From Parabacteroides faecalis (GTDB lineage: Bacteria; Bacteroidota; Bacteroidia; Bacteroidales; Tannerellaceae), in assembly GCF_022809355.1 (NCBI RefSeq), contig NZ_JAKZMM010000010.1:1-64000 (forward strand): a stretch of DNA of 64,000 bases, read 5' to 3'. Every line of letters begins with the position of its first letter. The stretch's first letter is position 1. Below, one piece after another: positions 55,127 to 63,668 of the stretch. The position numbers and the translations under genes are program-made. The notes under the pieces were generated by a model. It was not told the DNA's origin and ran no database searches. It saw nothing but the letters and a program-made list of their open reading frames with translations.

Positions 55127-57022
55127 TTACCAAACCTGAATTCTCATTTCACCTGCCTGCAAGGACTCCAACGGTCCACTTGTCGGATGTTCTCCCCGTG
55201 GATTTCCCAAATAATCATAGTTGATCTGAATCGGTTTCCCATCCGGATACTCATACCGTTGCTTCGGCAGTTTCGCTGTTCCCAACTTATCTGTCGTGAT
55301 CATTTGCGTCTCAACCTGTTTTAAATCCTTGTTCTTAATAACAAGAAAGACTTTATCACCTTCTTCTTCAATCCTGACATCAGGAACAAAAGAGGCATCT
55401 ACCAATTTATGGTCTTCATTCACAAACGGAACAGCCGCTCCATAATAAACGTTTCCATCCACATACATCGGATAAGCCGTCTTTTCATACCCTTTCAGAC
55501 CAAAAGAGCCAAGCGCTTTATCGGAGTTTTCAAAATCTACCGTAGCAAAAAGGTTATTATAGAAACGATCGTCTCCACCCGGAATAATAGACAAACCGGC
55601 AACTTCTGTAGAATGAGGCAAGAAGTAAGGAGTATAACGTCCATGTTCAACGTAATTATGGATCTTACCGCAAATCAGGTTATGCACATACGCGCCACCT
55701 TGTGATTGCTCCAAGATACTCCGGTGAGAAGCCAGGATATTATTCTCAACTAAGAACGGTCCATGATTGACTTCCAGGAAAATATCTTCCAGATCATTGC
55801 CATAAAACAAATTAGAAGAGACATGTGTCCCCTGTGTCATCCAGTCTAGCCACAAAGCACGGCCAGTATTATGAATCCGGTTATGGGCAATTCGGGCATC
55901 CAAAGCCGCATGGAACTTAATCCCACCGATTTCAGCTCCACTAAATTGACGTTTCGTCCAAATATCATAAATATGGTTATTCTCGATCACCGAGAAAGAA
56001 GCTCCCATACTTCCGCACATACCGGTTTGTTCGCAGGCAAAGATCGTATTGTTACGTACAATATGATGGCCGATATTATCTTTGTTCCAACCTTCGCGAA
56101 TGGCATTGAATGTTACTTCTATATAATGTAAAGAGCCATCAATACTAGTATCACTCAGCCATTTGTTATGACCGCTGTTACGTTCTTTTCCCAAGGTAAT
56201 GCCGGAACATTTCGAATTGCTTATGACATTGTTCTCGATAATCCAGCCTTTATTCCAATGTGTTGCCACCATTCCGATTTGCTCTGCAGTCGGAGCTGCC
56301 CATTGTGTAGCAGCCTGACTGATATGGAATCCACTTATCGTTAGGTAATTGATTCCTTTTTTCTCCGGATAGAAACAAGTTCTTCTCACACTGATTTCGA
56401 CAAGTTCCTTATTCGGATCAGCTTTATGGAAGTTTGCCCAAATGGTTGTTTCCTGCTCATTATGTTCGCAATACCATGTATAAGTCGAACCTTCCGGATC
56501 TTGCGCATTCGGAAGAGCTTCCGGATGATAAACTTTCTCAAGCGTTTCTTTTTCATACAGAGACTTATCATTCAAGAAAACTTCACCGGTATGGTGTACA
56601 CGACCGTAGTTATCAAACCAGTCACCATAGATTTCATCTATATAAGGATTATAGGAACCAAAGAAAGAGTTCGGCAACACAACTTTCCAAACCCCTTTTT
56701 GTCCTTCTACGGGTTTCCAGTTCGTAATACGTTCCGAGCCTTTGATTTCAACCCGCTCTCCGGGAGCTGCCCGATAAACAATCCGTCGGGAATCACTCTC
56801 TCCGCCACGAGGTGGATTTACCCATTCCCGGTAAGTTCCGGCATGAACAGTAATCACATCGCCCGGATAAGCAAACTTTGCGGCTTGACCGATTGTCCGG
56901 AACGGAGCATCTATCGTCCCGCTATTCGTATCTTTTCCTTTCACCGAGACATGATATTCGACAGCCCAAACCGTACTGCCCACGCTCAGCAAGGCCCATA
57001 ACAAGAAATACTTTATCTTCAT
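55127..57022 (-). CDS. Exported GH120-type beta-xylosidase (parallel beta-helix)
   Basis: This 631-residue protein has a signal peptide (about 1-20, cut after VWA) and a right-handed parallel beta-helix. Its sequence strongly recalls GH120 beta-xylosidases: EYHVSVKGKDTNSGT, PGDVITVHAGTYREWVNP, LPNSFFGSYNPY, GIKFHAALDARIAHNRIH and LPHSTEVAG all have close counterparts in the characterised family member XylC, as I recall it. By that alignment the nucleophile is Asp393 in LWLDW and the acid/base Glu417 in IFLEVNHGP. It would release xylose or another sugar in the periplasm. It is the last gene of the corrinoid methyltransferase operon. Confidence 0.85.
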   Translation of the reverse strand: MKIKYFLLWALLSVGSTVWAVEYHVSVKGKDTNSGTIDAPFRTIGQAAKFAYPGDVITVHAGTYREWVNPPRGGESDSRRIVYRAAPGERVEIKGSERITNWKPVEGQKGVWKVVLPNSFFGSYNPYIDEIYGDWFDNYGRVHHTGEVFLNDKSLYEKETLEKVYHPEALPNAQDPEGSTYTWYCEHNEQETTIWANFHKADPNKELVEISVRRTCFYPEKKGINYLTISGFHISQAATQWAAPTAEQIGMVATHWNKGWIIENNVISNSKCSGITLGKERNSGHNKWLSDTSIDGSLHYIEVTFNAIREGWNKDNIGHHIVRNNTIFACEQTGMCGSMGASFSVIENNHIYDIWTKRQFSGAEIGGIKFHAALDARIAHNRIHNTGRALWLDWMTQGTHVSSNLFYGNDLEDIFLEVNHGPFLVENNILASHRSILEQSQGGAYVHNLICGKIHNYVEHGRYTPYFLPHSTEVAGLSIIPGGDDRFYNNLFATVDFENSDKALGSFGLKGYEKTAYPMYVDGNVYYGAAVPFVNEDHKLVDASFVPDVRIEEEGDKVFLVIKNKDLKQVETQMITTDKLGTAKLPKQRYEYPDGKPIQINYDYLGNPRGEHPTSGPLESLQAGEMRIQVW

Positions 57023-57040
57023 AATGACAGACGGTTAAGT

Positions 57041-57679
57041 TCAACTAGCGGCTAACAACTGTTTGGCTACCTGTACAGCCTGATTGGCATTGGAAGTATA
57101 AGCATCCGCACCGATCTTCTGGGCAAAAGCATTATTTACCGGAGCTCCGCCAACCATGATCTTCACCTGATCTCTCAAACCTTCAGCTTCAACAGCCTGA
57201 ACTACTTTCTCCATATACATCATGGTGGTGGTCAATAAAGCAGACATACAGATGATATCGGCATGATGTTCCTTGGCTGCTTCTATAAACTTCGTACTGC
57301 TCACATCCACTCCCAGATTGATTACTTCAAATCCACAGCCTTCAAACATAGAGGCTACCAGGTTTTTCCCAATATCATGCAAATCACCCTTCACCGTACC
57401 AATCACAACTTTTCCAATCGTTGCCGTATTCTTATCCCGCATTAATGGTTTCAGCAACTCCAAAGAACCTTTCATCGCACGGGCTGCCAGCAACAGATTC
57501 GGGACAAAAGCCTTTCCTGCCTCAAAGCGGGCACCAATTTCTTCCATTGCCTTCACCATATACTGATTGATAATTTCAGTAGGTGAAATACCTTCGTTAA
57601 TAGCTTCTTGTGTAACGGCAACTGCCTGTTCCAGCTTACCATTCAGAATCGCATTATATAAATCTTGTAAATTAGCCAT
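57041..57679 (-). CDS. Corrinoid-binding methyl carrier protein
   Basis: This 212-residue protein matches the MtaC/MtbC-type corrinoid carriers. Residues 1-85 form the helical cap (B12-binding domain 2) and the rest the Rossmann-like cobalamin domain. The cobalamin motif is Asp99-x-His101-x-x-Gly104 in GDLHDIGKNLV, with His101 as lower cobalt ligand, followed by SALLTTTM and GGAPV. It carries the methyl group between methyltransferases. It starts 4 bases after the UroD-type gene and is 18 bases before the GH120 gene. Confidence 0.93.
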   Translation of the reverse strand: MANLQDLYNAILNGKLEQAVAVTQEAINEGISPTEIINQYMVKAMEEIGARFEAGKAFVPNLLLAARAMKGSLELLKPLMRDKNTATIGKVVIGTVKGDLHDIGKNLVASMFEGCGFEVINLGVDVSSTKFIEAAKEHHADIICMSALLTTTMMYMEKVVQAVEAEGLRDQVKIMVGGAPVNNAFAQKIGADAYTSNANQAVQVAKQLLAAS

Positions 57680-57683
57680 GGTG

Positions 57684-58940
57684 TTATCTCCTTATTTCAT
57701 TTAATGTTTCTATCATTGTAATTACATTCTCAACCGGAACGTTGGCCTGGATATTATGAACCGTATTGAATACAAAACCTCCGTCCTTTCCTAAAATCTC
57801 ACATTGCTCCATTACCTGACGGCGCACCTCTTCTTTTGTTCCAAAGGCCAGGACACGCTGCGTATCAATGCCACCGCCCCAAAATACCAATTGGTCGCCA
57901 AACTGTTCTTTCAGGACTTTCGAATCCATATCCTTGGCATTAATCTGTACCGGATTCAGGATATCGAAGCCAGCATCGATCATAGCCGGAATCAAAGGTA
58001 ATACCGCTCCACACGAATGCTTGAAGATCTTCCAGGTTGTATGGGTGTGAATCCAATCATTCAAACGTTTATAATAAGGGAGCCACAATTCACGGAATAC
58101 TTCTTCCGAACAGAACTGCGAATCTTGTGTTCCAAAATCGGTACCACAAGTAAAGACTACATCCACTTGATCCCCGACAGTATTCCAAAGCATTTCATAA
58201 TTCCGGATAGCCAAGTCCGTCTGATGTTCAAACAAGGCATGAACGAAATCCGGACGGATAAGCGTTGACATATACCATTCTGCCACACTCCGAATGCCTT
58301 TCGGATGTTTCAGTCCCATGGCTGGAATAAATGCCACATCACCCAAGGCTGTTCCACCAAAGCCGGCAACAACTGCCTTACCGGTAGCAGCCGCCTTGCC
58401 TGCCGCCTGCTTCCAATAAGCCAAGTCGGATTCATTCAATAAAGCATATTCTTCCAGATTATCCTGATAAGACAGCAAGGCTTCGTCAATAGGCTGTTGT
58501 CGCTCGATCGCATTGATGAAATAATAACCTTCGGGCATAACAGCACTTGGAGAAACCGAACGATCTCCTTCGGGATAAATATAAACATCTCCTTCGGCAT
58601 CCGGAGTCATATCAATACCTTTAGCAATCAATACTTTTTGTCCCCAAGGAGTCACTTGTTCATGCACTTCCGATTCGTCTATGCCGAACATATTCTTCCG
58701 TCCGAAAAGAGGAACCAGATCAACGCCCATACGTTCCTGCAGTTCTTCATCTACCTCGCCCAGCATCTGAAAAGGATCCACGATGCGAACCGGTTTATCT
58801 GCCAATCCATAATATTTCCGGAGCTGTTCCACAATCCGGCAATGAATGCCTGTAACTGTTGTTGCTCCAAAATCAACAGGCACCGGCGTACCGCCCCGAT
58901 GATTCAAGGCATTCCATACACGTTCTTTTGAGTTTGTCAT
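57684..58940 (-). CDS. UroD-type corrinoid-linked methyltransferase
   Basis: This 418-residue protein has the uroporphyrinogen decarboxylase fold of the MtaA/MtbA/CmuA methyltransferase branch. Visible are the opening MTNSKERVWNALNHRG, a probable zinc-binding HSC in FKHSCGAVLP and the terminal FNTVHNIQANVPVENV. Members move methyl groups to or from a corrinoid protein; whether this one acts on the methyl donor or on the acceptor cannot be decided. Real uroporphyrinogen decarboxylase is unlikely given its partners. A start at 58991 would overlap the upstream gene; 58940 is preferred. Confidence 0.9.
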   Translation of the reverse strand: MTNSKERVWNALNHRGGTPVPVDFGATTVTGIHCRIVEQLRKYYGLADKPVRIVDPFQMLGEVDEELQERMGVDLVPLFGRKNMFGIDESEVHEQVTPWGQKVLIAKGIDMTPDAEGDVYIYPEGDRSVSPSAVMPEGYYFINAIERQQPIDEALLSYQDNLEEYALLNESDLAYWKQAAGKAAATGKAVVAGFGGTALGDVAFIPAMGLKHPKGIRSVAEWYMSTLIRPDFVHALFEHQTDLAIRNYEMLWNTVGDQVDVVFTCGTDFGTQDSQFCSEEVFRELWLPYYKRLNDWIHTHTTWKIFKHSCGAVLPLIPAMIDAGFDILNPVQINAKDMDSKVLKEQFGDQLVFWGGGIDTQRVLAFGTKEEVRRQVMEQCEILGKDGGFVFNTVHNIQANVPVENVITMIETLNEIRR

Positions 58941-58954
58941 TGTTAGTAGTGTTT

Positions 58955-59635
58955 TTATAGGTTTTTCTTTCTTAGTTTCCGTTGAAGGCATTCGGCCCGC
59001 TTGTCACATAAGTCACATTCATGGACTTTATTCTTAACCTGTTCTCCAAAACCAATCAGGCCGCTTACTGATTTAATAGGATACATCAAGCAACTCTCCG
59101 TCAGCGTGACGTCGCATACGCCTGTTGGCATACAAGCAAACAATCCTTTTTGTTCTGATAAATTCCATCCACAATAACCCGGACTAAAACGATTGGTATG
59201 TGGTAATGGGGCCAACTTCCGGATTACCTCTGCTTCCATTTGTTCCGTACAAGCACCCACCAAACAACTGCCAATCGTATCGGCTATGAATGTATCCAAT
59301 CCATCACCTTGTTTCTTGATCTCATCCATCCAATGTTGGAAAGCCATTCCCGCCGTTGCCACAAACAAGACAAGTCGGGTGGTACCAGCCAACAAACGGG
59401 TAATCGTCTTTCCTGTCCGAAAAGCCTTATCCTCTATATAAACGGTGTCGTCTGCCAATACAACAGAATCTTTCACTTCATAATGAAAAACCGGGACAGC
59501 TATCTGCATAGCTTCTTCCAATAGTTGTTGTGTCCGCTCTAAAATCATTGGATCCGGTTCCTGCTCTAAAAAGCCCATTGACCGGCAAATAGTCAACGCC
59601 TGCAAGTCTATTTCCTGTATCATATGTGTTTCCAT
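58955..59635 (-). CDS. MetH-activation-domain-like protein of a corrinoid system
   Basis: This 226-residue protein resembles the SAM-binding activation domain of B12-dependent methionine synthase, with the diagnostic RFSPGYCGW and then MPTGVCDVTLTESCLMYPIKSVSG. That domain re-methylates inactive cob(II)alamin with SAM. The C-terminus adds a cysteine cluster (CDLCDKRAEC) that may bind metal or an Fe-S centre. Here it stands alone next to a corrinoid carrier, so it probably reactivates that carrier. It is the first gene of the operon; starts at 59635 or 59623. Confidence 0.88.
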   Translation of the reverse strand: METHMIQEIDLQALTICRSMGFLEQEPDPMILERTQQLLEEAMQIAVPVFHYEVKDSVVLADDTVYIEDKAFRTGKTITRLLAGTTRLVLFVATAGMAFQHWMDEIKKQGDGLDTFIADTIGSCLVGACTEQMEAEVIRKLAPLPHTNRFSPGYCGWNLSEQKGLFACMPTGVCDVTLTESCLMYPIKSVSGLIGFGEQVKNKVHECDLCDKRAECLQRKLRKKNL

Positions 59636-60028
59636 GTTTTTCTTTCTTTTTCCGAGTGCAAGTTAGCAGCATATCTCCATTAAAAGAATAGATAAAAATA
59701 ACCCTCTATATGGACAATTATTGTTTTTTCCGCTTGCTGGATGATGGGCTGCCCTCATATTTTTCCTACCTTTATCCATCCAAAGAAAAACGGTAACGAT
59801 ACTGCGTGATACGACTTTAGGCACTCAGGGATACAAAACCCGTTAGCAAGTAATTTTTTGACATTTGTCGAAAAGCTTTTCCATAGTTATGCTAAAGCTT
59901 TTTGACGGATATGCTAAAGCTTTTCGACATCTGTCAAAAATATGAAAGATAACGAACTTTTGTCTGGCAATACACGATGGAGATTATCCGGCAGCCGCAG
60001 AATCGTTACAAGCAACAAGTAGAAACAG
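59636..60028. promoter_or_regulatory. Divergent control region of corrinoid operon and AraC gene
   Basis: This 393-base gap separates the divergent units. It holds the 11-base palindrome ACAATTATTGT (59714-59724), a possible regulator site, and the inverted-repeat array at 59854-59941. A weak AACTTTTG at 59955-59962 may be the araC-type -7 element. No clear consensus promoter for the minus operon and no cobalamin-riboswitch box were seen. Confidence 0.4.
59854..59941. repeat. Four 22-bp inverted-repeat units with 2-base loops
   Basis: The 88 bases divide into four 22-base units, each a 10-base arm, two variable bases (TT, GT, GA, TC) and a 10-base arm; the consensus arms are CTTTTCGACA and TGTCGAAAAG. 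The first and last units pair well and the two middle ones are degenerate (CTTTTCCATA, TATGCTAAAG). Outer 25-base arms (59855-59879 and 59916-59940) are also inverted copies with two mismatches. Confidence 0.9.
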
Positions 60029-60919
60029 ATGGTTATGAAACGGGAATTAGGGTTCAAAGGCGAACGGTTTATTTATTTACCTCTTTCCATCCTGGAACAG
60101 ATGGAGAAAAACCCACTGACAGGAGACTTGTATATCTATTCATTAGGCTACTTTACCAAAGCTGCCTTCCATTATATCGAACGGTTAAACGGATGCGACC
60201 AGTATCTGCTTATCTATTGCAAAGACGGGAAAGGCCATGTGCGGATACAAGACCGACAATATGAACTGTCGGCAGATCAGTATATTATTCTTCCGCCACA
60301 TATTTATCATCAATATGAAGCGGATGAAAAAGATCCGTGGAGTATTTATTGGTTTCACTTCAAAGGAACAAAAGCTCCCTATATCGCCCAAGGACAAGAC
60401 GTACCGCATACCGTGACTCCTTCCGTCTCTTCCCGCCAGCAAAATCGGCTGGAATTGTTTGAAGAAATCTATACGACTTTGAAAAGTAGTTTGTCGGTCG
60501 AACATATCAATTACGCGAACTTCTGCTTCGGTTACTTTCTCAGTACCTTATTATATATACAACAGTATCGCGAATCGGGAGGGAAAAGTGAATATATGGG
60601 TACAATCATTAACCGCAGTATTTACTATATGAACGAGAATATCAACAAAAACCTGACGGTACAGGAAATTGCCTCGTTTGTCAATTATTCTCCATCTTAT
60701 TTCTACCGTAAGTTCATGCAGGAAATCGGTATCGCTCCGATGACCTATTTCACCAAGATGAAAATCAACAAGGCCTACGGACTATTAAAAGACACCGATT
60801 TGAAGATTAACCAGATCGCCACCTTATTAGGTTATACCGATCCGTTGTATTTCAGTCGGGTGTTCTCGAAAGAAGCCGGTGTTTCTCCCCAGCAATATCG
60901 GGCAGCCAATAAAAAATAA
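60029..60919 (+). CDS. AraC-family transcriptional regulator
   Basis: This 296-residue regulator has an N-terminal cupin-like sensing domain (about 30-150, with YILLPPHIYHQYE-type residues around 90-105, given here loosely) and two C-terminal helix-turn-helix motifs. These are LTVQEIASFVNYSPSYFYRKF and KINQIATLLGYTDPLYFSRVF, followed by the family ending AGVSPQQYR. It probably senses a sugar and controls the divergent GH120/corrinoid operon and possibly the downstream receptor. A second ATG lies six bases inside. Confidence 0.92.
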   Translation: MVMKRELGFKGERFIYLPLSILEQMEKNPLTGDLYIYSLGYFTKAAFHYIERLNGCDQYLLIYCKDGKGHVRIQDRQYELSADQYIILPPHIYHQYEADEKDPWSIYWFHFKGTKAPYIAQGQDVPHTVTPSVSSRQQNRLELFEEIYTTLKSSLSVEHINYANFCFGYFLSTLLYIQQYRESGGKSEYMGTIINRSIYYMNENINKNLTVQEIASFVNYSPSYFYRKFMQEIGIAPMTYFTKMKINKAYGLLKDTDLKINQIATLLGYTDPLYFSRVFSKEAGVSPQQYRAANKK

Positions 60920-61019
60920 TCTCATGGAACCGTACCCGATTACTTGTTTCGGTTGTCATATAAATAGAAAGTCAAGCATGCACGACCTAACTTATGTAAA
61001 ACGACAAACACGAAAAAGA

Positions 61020-63605
61020 ATGAAACAACTTGAAATACACAGATGGGTACGGAGTATCTTTTGCATCGCACTCTTTTTATCCTGGATTCCGTTCCTGCAA
61101 GCACAGGAAAAACGACTGATTGACCTGGAACTGAACGAAGTTCCTTTATCAACAGCCTTACGCCAACTGGAACGTGAAGGAGGAAAGAACATCTTGTTCG
61201 TCAATGATGAAGTAGAAGCTTACCGGGTAACGGTCCGTATCCAAAAGCAGCCATTGGCGGAAGCTCTCCAGCTCGTATTGAAAGACAAGCCGTTTATCTG
61301 CCTGGAACGGCAGGACTATTTCGTTGTACAACGGATGGATAAAAACAAGAAAGTAGAATATATCCGGGGGAAGGTTGTCAACGAACAAGGGAAACCTATT
61401 CCGTATGCCAATGTACTGGTCTTACAAGCCGGAGATTCTACCTTTGTAAACGGTTGCGTTACGGAAGACGACGGAACATTTCTCCTACCCGATCCGTATG
61501 CCGATCATTATTTATTGCGGGTAACGTATGTAGGTTATCAGTCCCAAACGGTTACTTGCATGGCCGAGAATTATCTGCAGATGCGACCGCAAGAGAACCA
61601 ACTGAAGGAAGTCACCGTAACAGCAACCCGTCCACTGGTAGAAAGGAAGAACGGAGCTTATCTGACACATATCACCGGCACACCGCTTTCTCTGATGGGT
61701 TCAGCAGCAGATATGATCGGACATCTGCCTTTCGTGACAGGATCAGACGGGAATTATTCGGTCATCGGACGAGGTACGCCCGAGATTTACATCAACGGAC
61801 GAAAGGTACGTGATACCTCCGAGCTATCGCGTTTACAGGCCAATGAAATCCTTTCGGCAGAAATCATTACCACTCCCGGCGCCCGGTATGCATCGGATGT
61901 CAAGGCGGTTATCCGAATCCGCACCATCCGTCAGCGCGGACAAGGACTCAGCGGCAGCTTTTATGCGGATTACAACCAAGGCCATGCAGGAAAAGGAAAC
62001 GAAGGCATCACTTTGAATTACCGAACCGGCGGACTGGATATCTTTGCCAAGACTTACTTTCAGGAATCTAATTCGTATAGTACCAACCAAACAATCACCC
62101 AAATGCAGACATCTTCCCTTTGGGAAAGCCATTCGGATCAAAAAACGACCGGACGAGACAACTACTTCAACGGGGAAATCGGATTGAATTACGAACTGAA
62201 CGAGAATCAGTCTCTAGGAGTACGATATGCACCGGAACAGAACATCGGCGAATATCAGAACACCTCTATCAGTTCCACCGATATGTATCGGGACGGCGTA
62301 TTGGTTGACCAACTGGAATCGGATGCCCGTAATACCGGAAAGAAAGGATTGGAACATGCGGTCAATGCTTATTATACCGGGACTTTCGGGAAATGGGATA
62401 TCGACTTCAATGCCGATTTCTACCAAGGGAAAAATCGAAACGAACAGATTGTCCTCAACAATGGCGAGACAGACGCCACTTCGACCAACCGAATCAAGAA
62501 TCGTTTGGTGGCCGCCAAGCTGATCGCCACCACATCTGTATGGAAAGGAAATCTCTCCTTTGGAACCGAAGAAACCTGGACCGACCGCCGCGACCGTTTT
62601 GAACAAGACGGCTTCTCGGCCGATGCCGACGACCATATCCAGCAAACCATTGCTTCTGCCTTTGCTGATTATTCCTTGGAATTAGGAACATTCAGTCTGC
62701 AAGCCGGATTACGGTATGAATACCAAAAGACGCATTATTACGAAGCAGGTATCTTCCAGCCCACACAAAGCCCGGACTACCATCATGTCTTGCCGACGGC
62801 TTCTGTTTCCTATCGGAAAGGCGACTGGAATGCCGGTTTAGGCTTCAAGCTAAACAAAATCAATCCGGATTATACTATGCTATCAAGTGCCATTTCTTAT
62901 ATCAACAAGTATCAATACAGCAACGGTAATCCGCATCTGGTTCCGCAAATACATCGGAACCTTTCTTTGGATGGCGGTTGGAAATGGATCAATATCTCCC
63001 TATTTTATGATCATACGTTGGATATGTACACCTCATACCTCAAGCCTTACCATGATGAGACCCATCCGGGCGTTTCTCTTCATACAAAAGCAAGTATTCC
63101 ACATACCTATGCGTATGGTGGAGGAATCTACGCCAGTCCTAAAATCGGTTGTTGGCAACCCAACATCAGTGCCGATGTTTTCTGGTTTCACTCGGATGCA
63201 CGTTCGTTAGGAATCGAGCAGTTCTGGAACGAACCTCAGTTTAGTTTCCGACTCGACAATAATTTCTTGCTGCCTCAAGGCTGGTATATCAACCTGACTG
63301 GAAGTATCAATACACAGGCCAAGCAGAGTTACGCCATCTTCAACCGGCAAGGAAGGGTGGATCTCCGCATCTCCAAAACATTCCTGCCGGACCAAAGTTT
63401 ACAAATATCATTAGCAGGATATGACCTGTTCCGCACGGCCAAACGGACTCGTTTCGAACATATCTATGGAGACCGAACAAACACGTATGCCGACGGTTAC
63501 ATGGACAGCCAACGCATCGGAGTACGTGTCAGCTATAAATTCAATGCAACCAAGAGCAAGTACAAAGGTTCAGGAGCCGGACAAAGCGAGAAGAGCCGAT
63601 TGTAA
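61020..63605 (+). CDS. Outer-membrane TonB-type receptor with STN domain
   Basis: With ATG at 61020 this is an 861-residue protein with a signal peptide (RSIFCIALFLSWIPFLQAQ). An STN secretin/TonB N-terminal domain follows (about 30-85, LIDLELNEVPLSTALRQLER), then a carboxypeptidase-like regulatory domain (about 105-195), a plug-like region (KEVTVTATRPLVERK onward) and a beta-barrel. The STN domain often signals to an anti-sigma factor. The barrel resembles the outer-membrane family often found with such plugs in Bacteroidetes rather than SusC. ATG 60978 is an alternative; a start at 60879 overlaps the AraC gene and is rejected. Confidence 0.87.
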   Translation: MKQLEIHRWVRSIFCIALFLSWIPFLQAQEKRLIDLELNEVPLSTALRQLEREGGKNILFVNDEVEAYRVTVRIQKQPLAEALQLVLKDKPFICLERQDYFVVQRMDKNKKVEYIRGKVVNEQGKPIPYANVLVLQAGDSTFVNGCVTEDDGTFLLPDPYADHYLLRVTYVGYQSQTVTCMAENYLQMRPQENQLKEVTVTATRPLVERKNGAYLTHITGTPLSLMGSAADMIGHLPFVTGSDGNYSVIGRGTPEIYINGRKVRDTSELSRLQANEILSAEIITTPGARYASDVKAVIRIRTIRQRGQGLSGSFYADYNQGHAGKGNEGITLNYRTGGLDIFAKTYFQESNSYSTNQTITQMQTSSLWESHSDQKTTGRDNYFNGEIGLNYELNENQSLGVRYAPEQNIGEYQNTSISSTDMYRDGVLVDQLESDARNTGKKGLEHAVNAYYTGTFGKWDIDFNADFYQGKNRNEQIVLNNGETDATSTNRIKNRLVAAKLIATTSVWKGNLSFGTEETWTDRRDRFEQDGFSADADDHIQQTIASAFADYSLELGTFSLQAGLRYEYQKTHYYEAGIFQPTQSPDYHHVLPTASVSYRKGDWNAGLGFKLNKINPDYTMLSSAISYINKYQYSNGNPHLVPQIHRNLSLDGGWKWINISLFYDHTLDMYTSYLKPYHDETHPGVSLHTKASIPHTYAYGGGIYASPKIGCWQPNISADVFWFHSDARSLGIEQFWNEPQFSFRLDNNFLLPQGWYINLTGSINTQAKQSYAIFNRQGRVDLRISKTFLPDQSLQISLAGYDLFRTAKRTRFEHIYGDRTNTYADGYMDSQRIGVRVSYKFNATKSKYKGSGAGQSEKSRL

Positions 63606-63612
63606 AGGATGT

Positions 63613-63644
63613 ATTGGCTATCTGCATAGGAAAACGTACCTTTG
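63613..63644 (+). promoter_or_regulatory. Promoter of the ECF sigma factor gene
   Basis: ATTG (63613-63616), a 20-base spacer and TACCTTTG (63637-63644) give a good -33/-7 pair with one -33 mismatch, ending 24 bases before the sigma factor start. Confidence 0.55.
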
Positions 63645-63668
63645 TCGCCGGACAGAAAACGAATGTGA

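Noticed and set aside
57684-58940. Haem-pathway uroporphyrinogen decarboxylase (hemE)
   Set aside because: The HSC zinc-type motif and the corrinoid and MetH-activation partners point to the methyltransferase branch of the fold.
59636-60028. Cobalamin riboswitch upstream of the corrinoid operon
   Set aside because: No GCCACTG-like B12 box or matching stems were seen.
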